This document shows positions 16,836 to 25,930 of a stretch of DNA of 64,000 bases, one piece after another (position 1 is the stretch's first letter; every line of letters begins with the position of its first letter). Source of the DNA: Larkinella insperata (lineage in GTDB: Bacteria; Bacteroidota; Bacteroidia; Cytophagales; Spirosomataceae); NCBI RefSeq assembly GCF_026248825.1, contig NZ_CP110973.1, positions 4,857,501 through 4,921,500 on the forward strand, read 5' to 3'. Position numbers and translations under genes: made by a program. The notes beneath the pieces were generated by a model. That model was given only the letters and a program-made list of their open reading frames with translations. It was not told where the DNA came from and ran no database searches.

Positions 16836-19800
16836 ATGAAACGACTTTACCCGGCACTTTTCCTCTGCTTCCTGATTTCTCACGGGGTTTGGGCCCAGTC
16901 AAAACCGTACACACTATTTCTGCTGGGCGATGCCGGTGAGCCGCAGCCGGGGGGCGACGAGGTGCTGAAAACCGTTCAGCATCAGCTCCGGACCAGCGGG
17001 TCCAACAGCAGCATTATCTACCTGGGCGACAACATTTACCCACGCGGTATGCCGGATTCGGCCCACACCGACCGGGCTGACGCCGAACGGCGTATGCGCG
17101 ATCAGCTGGCGATTCTGAACGGATTTAAAGGACGGGCTTTCGTGATTCCGGGCAACCACGACTGGCAGCAGGGCAAGCGCGAGGGCTGGCAGCGCGTCCG
17201 CCATCAGGAAGCTTTTGTAACCGCCCAACTGGGCCGTGACGATGTGTTTTTCCCGAAAGACGGCTGCCCCGGTCCGGTCGAAATTGCCCTGAATCCGGAA
17301 CTGACGCTGGTGCTGATCGATACGCAGTGGTGGTTGCATCCGTGGGACAAACCCGCGGAAGAATCGGATTGCGAAGCCAAGGATTTGCCCTCGTTTCTGC
17401 TGCTGCTGGACGATGTGCTGGCGCGAAATCAGGACAAGAAAGTTGTGCTGGCGGGCCACCATCCGATGTACAGCCACGGCGAACACGGCGGTTACTTTAC
17501 CTGGAAAGATCATCTGTTTCCGCTTACCGACATCAAACCGAACCTGTACATTCCCTTGCCGGTGATTGGCTCCATCTATCCGGGATACCGCTCGCTGCTG
17601 GGTAACATTCAGGACATTCCGCATCCGAAGTACAAGCTGCTCCGCAACGGCCTTGTGGCCCTGCTGAAAAAATACCGCAATGTGCTGTATGTCAACGGGC
17701 ACGATCACAACGAACAACTCATCCTGCGCGATTCAACCTATTACCTGACCAGCGGCAGCGGCTCCAAGTCGGTGGCCGTCAAAAAGGGGCGGAACAGCTT
17801 GTTTGCGTCTTCCGCCAAAGGATTTGCCCGGCTGGATTTCGACGAAAAAGGACAAACCCGCATCCGGTTTATGGCTCCGGAGGGAGAAACTGGAAGGGTT
17901 TTGTACGAAACAACCATTCAGGTACCGGTTAAACCCAAACCGACTGCCGAGAACCCGGCGGTAGCCGTAGCGCAAACCACCCTCGCCAGTGCGCAGTACG
18001 AAGCCTCACCGTTGCACCGGCTGATGCTGGGCGACAACTACCGGAGCGTCTGGCGGGCTCCCGTTACGGTGCCGGTGCTGAACCTTCGGCAGGAAGCGGG
18101 CGGGCTGAAACCGTTGCAGCGGGGTGGGGGAATGCAGACGTTATCGTTGCGTTTGCGGGGCCACGACGGCAAGGAGTATGTTTTGCGGTCGGTGGAAAAG
18201 TACGCCGAAAACGCCGTTCCAGAATCATTCAGAAGCGGTTTTGTGAACGATCTGGTGCAGGATCAGATTTCGGCTTCGCACCCCTACGCGGCCCTGGTTA
18301 TTCCGCGTTTGGCCGATGCTGCGGGCGTGTTTCACACCAACCCCAAACTGGTCATTGTTCCGGATGACTCGCTGCTCGGACCCTACCGCCGAGCCTTCGC
18401 CCGGACGCTGGCCTTGTTTGAAGAACGCGTGGATGGCAGTTACGAGAACACCGGCGAATTTGGCGGGACGAAGAAAATTTACAGCACCACCAAACTGCTC
18501 GACAAACTGGCCGACGATAACGACAACCGCGTTGACCAGCGGGCGGTGGTACGGGCGCGCTTGTTCGACTTGTGGCTGGGCGACTGGGACCGGCACGACG
18601 ACCAGTGGCGGTGGGCCAGTTTCAAGAAAGGCAAAGGCGTGATCTTCAAGCCGATTCCGCGCGACCGCGATCAGGCTTTTTTCGTTAACATGGGCGTCAT
18701 TCCGCGCATGGCCAGCCGTAAGTGGGCCATGCCGAAGTTTCAGGGTTTTTCCGCCACGATTCGGGACGTTCCGGGGCTGGCCTTCAATGCCCGTTATTTC
18801 GACCGGACGTTTCTGACCGAACCGTCGCTGGACGACTGGCTCCGCACGGCCGATTCGCTGTCCCGCCAACTAACGGATACCGTGATTGACGAAGCCCTGA
18901 AGCAGCTACCCGAAGCGACTTACCAGGAAACGGCGGCTGCCATCAGGACCAAGCTGCAAAGCCGACGGGCCGAACTGCCGCGCTACGCGGAGGAGTTGTA
19001 CCGTTTTCTGGCCCGTTCGGTGGACGTAACGGGCAGCGAGAAACGGGAACGGTTTGTGGTTGAGCGGCAACCCGATGGCTCCATGACGGTAACGGTCTAC
19101 AAACTCAAAAAAGAAGGCGATTCGGGGGATCAGCTCTACTGGCGCGTTTTCCAGCCGGCGGAAACCGACGAGGTCCGGCTGTACGGTTTTGGGGGCGACG
19201 ACGAATTTGTGGTGCAGGGCGAAAGCCGAAAAAGCATCCTCCTGCGCATCATTGGCGGCAAGGGCCAGGACCGCATCACCGACCAGTCGAAAGTTTCGGG
19301 TATTTTCCGAAAAACGATTGTTTACGACACCAGGAAAACGGTAACCGAAACCGGCAATGAGACCCGGCTGCGGCTTTCCGGCAAACCGGCAATCAACGCG
19401 TACGACCGGAAGGCGTTTAAGTATGACGTGCTGCTTCCGCAGGTGTCGGTGCAGTACAACCCCGACGACGGCCTTTTTCTGGGCGGGGGCGTTCTCTACC
19501 GCAAGAACGGTTTCCGGAAAGAACCGTTTGCCCAGCAGCACCGGTTTGTGGCCAACCACGCCTTTGCCACCGACGCTTTCAACTTCAATTACGACGGTCT
19601 TTTTACGGATTTAATCGGGCGGGCGGACCTGCGGCTGGATGCCGACATTCAGGCTCCCAACTACGTCTATAACTTTTTTGGGTTGGGCAACCGGACGGTT
19701 TTCGACAAATCGAAGGGTATTTCGTACTACCGTACCCGGTTTGAAAACATCGCGCTGGGCGCTTTTCTGGAGCATAAGGTCGGCAACATGCGGCTGTTTT

Positions 19801-20468
19801 ACGGTCCGGCGGTCGAGAGCATTGAAGTGGAAGAAAACCAGCAACGGTTCATCGGTGAATTCGCTAGCCGCCAACCCGACGGACAAAATCTGTTTGAACG
19901 CCGGTGGTACGCGGGCCTGAAAGCGGGTTTTCTGATTGATAACCGGGACGACCGGGTGGTGCCCTCGCGCGGCATTTACTGGCGAACCGAGTTGCGGGCC
20001 TACGAAGGAATTTCGAACCTGGCCCGGAGTCTGACCCGCCTGCAGTCCGACCTGGCCTTCTACGCGAGTCTGCGGCTGCCCACCACGCTGACCATTGCCA
20101 CGCGGTTGGGCGGGGGCATCAACTTCACGGATTTTGAGTTCTTCCAGGCCAACACGCTCGGCGGCTTGTCGAACCTGCGGGGGTACCGGCGCACGCGGTT
20201 TGCCGGTCAAAGCACACTTTACAACAATACCGAATTGCGGTTGAAAGTCGCCACCCTTCGGACGTACCTGTTCCCCGCTTACCTGGGGCTGCTGGCGTTC
20301 AACGACGTCGGGCGGGTTTGGGTGAAGGGCGAGAACTCGCGGCACTGGCACCACGGCTACGGCGGGGGCGTCTGGCTGTCGCCGTACCGGCAAACCGTGA
20401 TTTCGCTGCTGTACGCAATGTCAGAAGAGGAAAAACTGCCGCTGCTGCGGGTCGGTTTTCTGTTCTAG
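16836..20468 (+). CDS. Metallophosphatase - CotH-like kinase-like segment - Omp85-like barrel fusion
   Basis: This 1210-residue secreted protein begins with a signal peptide cut near VWAQ. Residues about 25-300 are a calcineurin-like metallophosphatase with all motifs: GD 31-32, GDN 64-66, GNHD 106-109, GHH 207-209 and GHDH 288-291. Residues about 420-700 look like an atypical kinase related to CotH/HipA folds: candidate ATP-binding Lys K455 in EYVLRSVEKY, catalytic-loop-like GDWDRHDDQW (D585, R586, H587) and metal-site-like PIPRDRDQAFF (D610, D612). The kinase assignment is my inference from pattern. From about residue 850 to the end is a bacterial surface antigen/Omp85-type beta-barrel, including GLSNLRGYRRTRFAGQ and a terminal Phe. 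The enzymatic parts would be tethered to the outer membrane. The stop is one base from that of the convergent cyclase gene. Confidence 0.8.
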   Translation: MKRLYPALFLCFLISHGVWAQSKPYTLFLLGDAGEPQPGGDEVLKTVQHQLRTSGSNSSIIYLGDNIYPRGMPDSAHTDRADAERRMRDQLAILNGFKGRAFVIPGNHDWQQGKREGWQRVRHQEAFVTAQLGRDDVFFPKDGCPGPVEIALNPELTLVLIDTQWWLHPWDKPAEESDCEAKDLPSFLLLLDDVLARNQDKKVVLAGHHPMYSHGEHGGYFTWKDHLFPLTDIKPNLYIPLPVIGSIYPGYRSLLGNIQDIPHPKYKLLRNGLVALLKKYRNVLYVNGHDHNEQLILRDSTYYLTSGSGSKSVAVKKGRNSLFASSAKGFARLDFDEKGQTRIRFMAPEGETGRVLYETTIQVPVKPKPTAENPAVAVAQTTLASAQYEASPLHRLMLGDNYRSVWRAPVTVPVLNLRQEAGGLKPLQRGGGMQTLSLRLRGHDGKEYVLRSVEKYAENAVPESFRSGFVNDLVQDQISASHPYAALVIPRLADAAGVFHTNPKLVIVPDDSLLGPYRRAFARTLALFEERVDGSYENTGEFGGTKKIYSTTKLLDKLADDNDNRVDQRAVVRARLFDLWLGDWDRHDDQWRWASFKKGKGVIFKPIPRDRDQAFFVNMGVIPRMASRKWAMPKFQGFSATIRDVPGLAFNARYFDRTFLTEPSLDDWLRTADSLSRQLTDTVIDEALKQLPEATYQETAAAIRTKLQSRRAELPRYAEELYRFLARSVDVTGSEKRERFVVERQPDGSMTVTVYKLKKEGDSGDQLYWRVFQPAETDEVRLYGFGGDDEFVVQGESRKSILLRIIGGKGQDRITDQSKVSGIFRKTIVYDTRKTVTETGNETRLRLSGKPAINAYDRKAFKYDVLLPQVSVQYNPDDGLFLGGGVLYRKNGFRKEPFAQQHRFVANHAFATDAFNFNYDGLFTDLIGRADLRLDADIQAPNYVYNFFGLGNRTVFDKSKGISYYRTRFENIALGAFLEHKVGNMRLFYGPAVESIEVEENQQRFIGEFASRQPDGQNLFERRWYAGLKAGFLIDNRDDRVVPSRGIYWRTELRAYEGISNLARSLTRLQSDLAFYASLRLPTTLTIATRLGGGINFTDFEFFQANTLGGLSNLRGYRRTRFAGQSTLYNNTELRLKVATLRTYLFPAYLGLLAFNDVGRVWVKGENSRHWHHGYGGGVWLSPYRQTVISLLYAMSEEEKLPLLRVGFLF

Positions 20469-20469
20469 C

Positions 20470-21801
20470 TCAGGACAGTTTGTAGAGTTCTACGCCCGCT
20501 TCCATGCCCTTCACATCCACCACGCCAAGCTGTTCGGTCAGGGCGGGGTGAAAGTCGGAGAGCTCGTTGATCACGTCCTGCGAAACCAGCATGTTGGTAC
20601 CGTATTCCTTGTTCAACTGTTCGATCCGGGCGGCCAGAATAACCACCGTGCCCGTAATGGAAAACTGCTGGCGGGTTTCGGTTCCGATGTTGCCAATGAC
20701 GGCATCGCCCACGTGGACGCCAATGCCGACGCTGGTGGGAATAATCCGGTCTTCCAGGACGGCTTTCTTGATTTCGGCGATGATCTCCAGTCCGGCCTTG
20801 ACGGCATTTTCGGCGGGATTACGGAGCGGTATCGGCGCCCCGAACGTAATCATGCAGCCATCGCCCAGAAACTGATTGACCACTCCACCGTGGCGGTTGA
20901 CGATCTCGACAATGATGCTGAAAAAAGCGTTCTGGTAGGTCACAACCTCGTCGGCGGTGTGTTTGTCGGCGTATTTGGTAAAGTTCCGGATGTCGAGAAA
21001 CAGCACGCTGACCTTCATGTGCTGGCTTTTGAGCATCCCTTTTTCCTTGATGATCAGGTCCGCAATTTCCGGGGAGACCTGCTGGCCGAAAAACGTGATC
21101 AGCTGATTCTGCGTCTCGCTCCGTTCGATGGAGCTTTTGATGCTGATCTGAATCTGCCGCGAAACGTAACCGGCGCAAACTCCGCACAGCAGAAAGATAA
21201 CCGATTTGACAATGTAAGCAAACGACGTGGTCAGGTAAAGGCTAAACGAGCCCGCCAGCGTCGACGGTTCTTCCAGGAGGTAAACGCTCAGGAGCAAAAA
21301 CTCGACGCAGGCAATCAGACCCGTGTAAAACGAAATCCAGAAGTTGAGCCGGAGGGTGGAGAGAATGATGAAAAAGTAGTACAGCGTTGTCAGGGGCGAC
21401 AGCATGACCAGAATCGGATGGTCGAACTTATCCGAAAGCAGGTACAGCAGCAGCGTCAGGGCCGAAATTTCGAAGGTGGCATTGAGGTACTTGGCCAACT
21501 GGGGGATGGTAAATCCTTTCTGCGCCCAGATCCGAAACATGTTCCACATGTTCAGCTCATAAAGCGACATAAAGACCAGAAAAGGCAGAACCACCCGCAT
21601 AATTTCATTCCTGGCCTGCTGGGGGTACGAATCGAGGGGCAGAGTCAGGTAGAAAAATAATGAAAGGAGCAGCCCGACAACAAAAACGCCCGACAGCAAG
21701 CCCGCCCGTTGTTTTTCGCGCCGAAGATTTTCCTGGGAAAAAGTAAGGTTAAAGTAGGGACTGATATCCGCCTGTTCCTGCCGGTGGTAAATAAACGTCA
21801 T
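20470..21801 (-). CDS. Membrane-bound class III nucleotide cyclase
   Basis: This 443-residue protein (ATG at 21801 preferred; the frame opens at 21846) has about six membrane helices in residues 35-215, a short linker helix, and a C-terminal class III cyclase domain (about 260-430). Both metal-binding Asp residues are present: D270 in LFLDIRNFT and D314 in FLGDG. The transition-state Arg is R392 in LAARIE. Three other positions differ from standard adenylate cyclases: the purine-contact Lys is Gln (Q310), the Asp partner is Thr (T385, as in some class IIIb enzymes), and the usual Asn of VNLAAR is Ile (I388). The product could be cAMP, but that is not secure. It converges on the phosphatase-barrel gene with one base between stops. 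Confidence 0.85.
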   Translation of the reverse strand: MTFIYHRQEQADISPYFNLTFSQENLRREKQRAGLLSGVFVVGLLLSLFFYLTLPLDSYPQQARNEIMRVVLPFLVFMSLYELNMWNMFRIWAQKGFTIPQLAKYLNATFEISALTLLLYLLSDKFDHPILVMLSPLTTLYYFFIILSTLRLNFWISFYTGLIACVEFLLLSVYLLEEPSTLAGSFSLYLTTSFAYIVKSVIFLLCGVCAGYVSRQIQISIKSSIERSETQNQLITFFGQQVSPEIADLIIKEKGMLKSQHMKVSVLFLDIRNFTKYADKHTADEVVTYQNAFFSIIVEIVNRHGGVVNQFLGDGCMITFGAPIPLRNPAENAVKAGLEIIAEIKKAVLEDRIIPTSVGIGVHVGDAVIGNIGTETRQQFSITGTVVILAARIEQLNKEYGTNMLVSQDVINELSDFHPALTEQLGVVDVKGMEAGVELYKLS

Positions 21802-22164
21802 AGCGCCACATTTCGTATTTTGCTTACTAGACAATACCACCGGCAAATAAATTCCATTTCCGATAAACTACCTAACGCAAGCCAACGAAGCAGCAATTAC
21901 AGGGAGTGAACCGGCAAACGAGGCAGTTGAAAAAATCAACACCCGCGGTCGTTGCTCCCGTGAGCCGTCGAGACAAAAAGAACCGGGAGCCTCCCATAAA
22001 TAAAGACGCTCCGACAACGAGCCGGTGAATGAGAAGGTACCCATTGAAACGCCGGAATCCGTTTTTGGAATAGGCGATGCGGAAACGAATACGTCGGTAT
22101 TCAAACCCTTGATAATTAAGCAGTTTTTTGCTATCTATACCGCATCATCTCACTTTCTCTTACC
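21802..22164. other. Divergent intergenic region with possible folded segment
   Basis: No credible gene is seen. The stretch 21926-22019 holds nested inverted repeats: GTTGA/TCAAC around AAAAA (21926-21940), GCTCCCG with CGGGAGC (21954-21960 and 21984-21990), and an outer CGTTG/CAACG pair. It may be a 5' leader structure of one of the flanking genes. I see no exact TAnnTTTG promoter here. Confidence 0.4.
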
Positions 22165-24993
22165 ATGAAAAACTGTTGCCAATCCATCCGACGCTGGGCG
22201 TTCACCGCCGGGCTGGTGGTGAGTACCCTGACCGTGACGACTGCCCAGGAAAAACCGGCGGCAGTGGCCTTACCCGAGGGGGTAACGAAAGTTGCCTCCG
22301 TTGAAGGAATTACGGAGTACCAGCTCAAAAACGGTCTGCGGGTGCTGCTGTTCCCGGACCCGTCGAAACCCACCGTAACCGTTAATATTACGTATCTGGT
22401 GGGCTCGCGTCACGAAGGTTATGGCGAATCGGGGATGGCGCACCTGCTCGAACACCTGGTGTTTAAAGGCTCCGCCAAGCACAAAAACATCATGCAGGAA
22501 CTGACCGAACACGGCACCTGGCCTAACGGTACGACCTGGTACGACCGCACCAACTACTTCGAGACGTTCTCGGCCACGGACGAAAACCTGACGTGGGCGC
22601 TGGACCTCGAATCGGACCGGATGGTCAACTCGTTCATCGACAAAAAGGACCTCGACAAGGAGTTTACCGTGGTGCGCAACGAATTTGAAATTGGCGAGAA
22701 CTCCCCGCAGTCAGTGCTGATGGAGCGGGTGTTGTCGTCGGCCTACCTCTGGCACAACTACGGCAAATCGACCATCGGCTCGAAAGAGGACATTGAGCGC
22801 GTACCGATTGAGAACCTCAAGGCGTTTTACCAGAAATATTACCAGCCCGATAACGCCGTCCTGGTGGTGGCGGGCAAGTTTGATGAATCGAAAACGCTCG
22901 GCTGGGTGAATCAGTATTTCGGCCCCATTCCGAAGCCGACGCGCCAGCTGTCCAAAACCTATTCGGTCGAGCCGACGCAGGATGGTGAACGGTCGGCCGC
23001 GCTCCGGCGGGTGGGCGACACACAGGGGGTAGCCGTGGTTTACCACACGCCCCCCGGCTCGCATCCCGACTATGCCGTCCTGGACGTGTTGATGGATGTG
23101 CTCGTCAACGAACCCAGCGGACGGCTGTATAAATCCCTGGTCGAGAAGAAAAAAGCCGCCATGCAATGGGGCTGGACGCCCGCCCTGCACGATCCCGGCT
23201 TTGCCTACTTCTACGCCGAGCTGCGCAAGGATCAGTCGCTCGACTCGGCCCGCACGGCCATGCTGGCGACGCTCGACGAGGTGAGCAGTCAGGCACCCAC
23301 CGCTGAAGAAGTGGATCGGGCCAAAACCAAGCTGCTCAAGGATATTGAACTGCTGTTTAAAAATACCGACCGCGTGGGGCTGCAACTGAGTGAGTGGATG
23401 GCCGCCGGGGATTGGCGACTCGTGTTTCTGTACCGCGACGCCATCCGGAAGGTGCGCCCCGACGATGTGCTGCGGGTCGCCCAGGCCTATTTCAAGCCAA
23501 GCAACCGCACGGTGGGCTTGTTTATACCCGAGCAGAAGCCCGACCGGGCCGAGATACCGGACGCGCCGGACGTAATGGCGCTGGTTAAAGATTATAAAGG
23601 CGAAGAGGCCGTGGCGGCCGGGGAAGCCTTCGACGTGTCGCCGGCCAACATCGACGCCCGGACCAAGCGCGGCAAGGAGGCTAACGGTCTGAAATGGGCG
23701 CTGCTGCCCAAAAGCACGCGGGGCAATTCGGTAAACGCGCAGATCCAATTGCGCTACGGCGACGCAAAAAGTTTGACCAACAAGGCCACGGTGGCCAGCC
23801 TGACCGCTTCCATGCTGGAGCGGGGCACCAAAACCCGTTCGTACCAGCAGATCAAAGACGAACTGGATAAGCTGAAAGCCCGGGTGTACGTGTATGGCTA
23901 CGGCCAATCGGCGAGTGTACAGATCGAAACTTCAAAAGACAACCTGCCGGCGGTGATGCGGGTCGTGACCGACTACCTCAAGAATCCGGTTTTTCCCCAG
24001 GACGAACTGGATAAATTGAAACAGGAGCAACTGGCGTATCTGGAAGCCCAGAAGCAAGAACCGCAAGCCATCGCCAACAACACCAGCGAGCGCATCATCC
24101 GGCCCTATCCGAAAGGCCACCCGTACTACACCATGACGTTTGATGAGGAAATTGCCGCCATCAACGCCGTGACGCTCGACGAGGTGAAGGCATTTTACAG
24201 GGATTTTTACGGTACCCAGAGTGCTACCGTGGCCGTAGTGGGCGCTTTTGACGAAAACGCCATGCGCAAAACACTGACCGAGGACCTGGGCAACTGGAAA
24301 GCCGCCAAGGCCTATACCCGGATTCCCGGATCGCTGTTTGCGGAAGTAAAACCGCAGACGCAGGCGATTCAGACCGATGACAAAACGTCGGCGGTATTTT
24401 CGGGGGGCATGGTGTTGCCCGTGCGGGACGATGATCCGGATTACCCCGCGCTGGCAATGGCCAACTACATTCTGGGCGAAGGCATGCTGAATTCTAGGCT
24501 GGCCGACCGCATCCGGGTGAAAGACGGGTTGAGTTACGGCGTTGGCTCCTACGTCTGGGCCGGTGAGGAAGAACGGGTGGGCGGCTTTGGTTCGTATGCC
24601 ATCTTCAACCCCGAAAATGGCGAGAAGTTTGACAAAGCCTTTAAAGAGGAAGTGGAACGCCTGCGAAAAGACGGCGTAACGGCCGACGAGGTAAAGGCAA
24701 CCAAATCGGCCATGTTACAGGAACGCCAACTGGCCCGGGCGCAGGATGCCGCTCTGGCAAGCATGTGGGCGCGGTATCTGTCGAAGAAAGACGGGCGCAG
24801 CTTCGCTTACGACGGCGATCTGGACAAGAAAATTGCCGCCCTGACGCCCGAGCAGGTCAATACCGCCATTCGCAAATACATTGATTACACCAAAATGACC
24901 CTTATCAAAGCCGGTGATTTTGCCAAAGCCGCCAAAAAGGGAAAGGCAGATCAGCAACCACCCGCCGCCCTGGGGGGCGGCAGCAAAAATTGA
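22165..24993 (+). CDS. M16-family zinc metallopeptidase (insulinase/pitrilysin-like), secreted
   Basis: This 942-residue periplasmic or outer-membrane-associated protease has a signal peptide cut near TTAQ. The inverted zinc motif HLLEH is at residues 93-97 (H93, E96, H97) with the third ligand E173 in VVRNEFEIGE, so the N-terminal M16 domain is catalytic. The inactive partner domains follow: a second M16 unit, then the C-terminal pair including RLADRIRVKDGLSYGVGSY, the substrate-binding Arg/Tyr region of the family. A two-repeat architecture of this length, forming a clam-shell chamber for peptides, is usual in Bacteroidota. The tail is Lys/Gly/Pro-rich. It has its own hairpin terminator. 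Confidence 0.93.
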   Translation: MKNCCQSIRRWAFTAGLVVSTLTVTTAQEKPAAVALPEGVTKVASVEGITEYQLKNGLRVLLFPDPSKPTVTVNITYLVGSRHEGYGESGMAHLLEHLVFKGSAKHKNIMQELTEHGTWPNGTTWYDRTNYFETFSATDENLTWALDLESDRMVNSFIDKKDLDKEFTVVRNEFEIGENSPQSVLMERVLSSAYLWHNYGKSTIGSKEDIERVPIENLKAFYQKYYQPDNAVLVVAGKFDESKTLGWVNQYFGPIPKPTRQLSKTYSVEPTQDGERSAALRRVGDTQGVAVVYHTPPGSHPDYAVLDVLMDVLVNEPSGRLYKSLVEKKKAAMQWGWTPALHDPGFAYFYAELRKDQSLDSARTAMLATLDEVSSQAPTAEEVDRAKTKLLKDIELLFKNTDRVGLQLSEWMAAGDWRLVFLYRDAIRKVRPDDVLRVAQAYFKPSNRTVGLFIPEQKPDRAEIPDAPDVMALVKDYKGEEAVAAGEAFDVSPANIDARTKRGKEANGLKWALLPKSTRGNSVNAQIQLRYGDAKSLTNKATVASLTASMLERGTKTRSYQQIKDELDKLKARVYVYGYGQSASVQIETSKDNLPAVMRVVTDYLKNPVFPQDELDKLKQEQLAYLEAQKQEPQAIANNTSERIIRPYPKGHPYYTMTFDEEIAAINAVTLDEVKAFYRDFYGTQSATVAVVGAFDENAMRKTLTEDLGNWKAAKAYTRIPGSLFAEVKPQTQAIQTDDKTSAVFSGGMVLPVRDDDPDYPALAMANYILGEGMLNSRLADRIRVKDGLSYGVGSYVWAGEEERVGGFGSYAIFNPENGEKFDKAFKEEVERLRKDGVTADEVKATKSAMLQERQLARAQDAALASMWARYLSKKDGRSFAYDGDLDKKIAALTPEQVNTAIRKYIDYTKMTLIKAGDFAKAAKKGKADQQPPAALGGGSKN

Positions 24994-25009
24994 TCGGCCG
25001 CTTCAGTAC

Positions 25010-25043
25010 ACAAAAGCCGGGACCCGCGGGTCCCGGCTTTTGT
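25010..25043. terminator. 34-base perfect palindrome, bidirectional terminator
   Basis: The arms 25010-25026 and 25027-25043 are perfectly complementary with no spacer. An AT-rich tail (ATTTT) follows on the plus strand and the outer stem pairs are A/T. It lies 17 bases past the M16 gene and 24 bases before the stop of the convergent TPR gene. Confidence 0.75.
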
Positions 25044-25066
25044 ATTTTCCAGGATACCATAAACAG

Positions 25067-25930
25067 TCAAGTGCCGAGCGCCCGTTTCAGAACCCCGCCC
25101 ACAAAACTACCCACGAACGTCAGGCCGATGCAGCCGTACAGGCTAAATAACTCCAGTTCCCGGTCACCCCCGTTCCGGGGAGGGTTAGCAAAAACGAAAT
25201 ACCCAATCAACAGGGTCGCCACCTGGAGAATGGCCAGCAGCCAGCCTTTGCGGGGCTGGGCAAAGCCAATGGCTGCGGCCGAAATAGCGGCCAGCAGATA
25301 CGGCCAGTGAACCACATCCGTTTCTTTGATGACATAAAGCAGCACTAGGCTGTTGATCAGAATAAAGACACCGTTCACCAGCAGCTTCCGGTCGAAAAAA
25401 GGGTCGTTGGGTCTGACAAGGCCAGCCACGGTTTGCTGTGACTGGGCCAGGGCCTGCGCCCGTTCCAAATCCTGCTGCGCCGACTGCGGCTGGTTGAGTT
25501 GCCGGAAGGCAAGCCCGCGCCAGTGAAAAGGCTCGGCCAGGTTGCCGTGCGAGTGAAAAACCGCTTTGTCGAACTCCTGAAAAGCGGCTTCAGAGGCCTG
25601 CTGTTCATACAGAATCTGCCCCGTTTCCAGGTGCAGGTCCACCACCGTATCGTCGTAACCCAGTCCGGTTTTCAAATCATCCAGCGCTTTCGAGGTCTTG
25701 CCCAGACGGCGCAGGCAGCGGGCCCGGTAGAGGTAGGCAACGCTCGACGACGGTTTGGTGCGTATCCATTCGTCGAAGTAAGAAAAAGCGGCTTCGTACT
25801 GCTGATTATCAAACAGTTCAATACCGGCTCGCATCTGGTCGCGTTCTTTTTCCGACTTCGTGCGTAAATCCGCGTAGTACCGCAGGTAGATAATGTAACT
25901 TATAACGGCGGCCGTAACTAAAATTTCCAT
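25067..25930 (-). CDS. TPR-repeat membrane protein
   Basis: This 287-residue protein starts with a membrane anchor (MEILVTAAVISYIIYL). Residues about 30-165 contain three to four tetratricopeptide repeats (for example YEAAFSYFDEWIRTKPSS, AYLYRARCLRRLGKTSKALDDL, HWRGLAFRQLNQPQSAQQDL). Four hydrophobic helices then fill residues about 180-285. TPRs mediate protein-protein contacts; the partner is unknown. Its gene is leftward and is separated by about 650 bases from the first SusC gene. Confidence 0.7.
   Translation of the reverse strand: MEILVTAAVISYIIYLRYYADLRTKSEKERDQMRAGIELFDNQQYEAAFSYFDEWIRTKPSSSVAYLYRARCLRRLGKTSKALDDLKTGLGYDDTVVDLHLETGQILYEQQASEAAFQEFDKAVFHSHGNLAEPFHWRGLAFRQLNQPQSAQQDLERAQALAQSQQTVAGLVRPNDPFFDRKLLVNGVFILINSLVLLYVIKETDVVHWPYLLAAISAAAIGFAQPRKGWLLAILQVATLLIGYFVFANPPRNGGDRELELFSLYGCIGLTFVGSFVGGVLKRALGT

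Noticed and set aside
14715..21801. Classical Pycsar anti-phage operon
   Set aside because: A standard system needs an adjacent PycC cyclase and an effector with a cyclic-nucleotide-binding domain. The cyclase here is 4.5 kb away on the other strand and membrane-bound, and the PycTM protein has an HD domain instead.
21868..22104. 78-codon minus-strand frame in the cyclase/M16 intergenic region
   Set aside because: No family character or upstream signals; the region is better explained by inverted repeats.
22711..23907. 398-codon open frame opposite the M16 protease gene
   Set aside because: Antisense to an intact gene with full catalytic motifs; no recognisable features.
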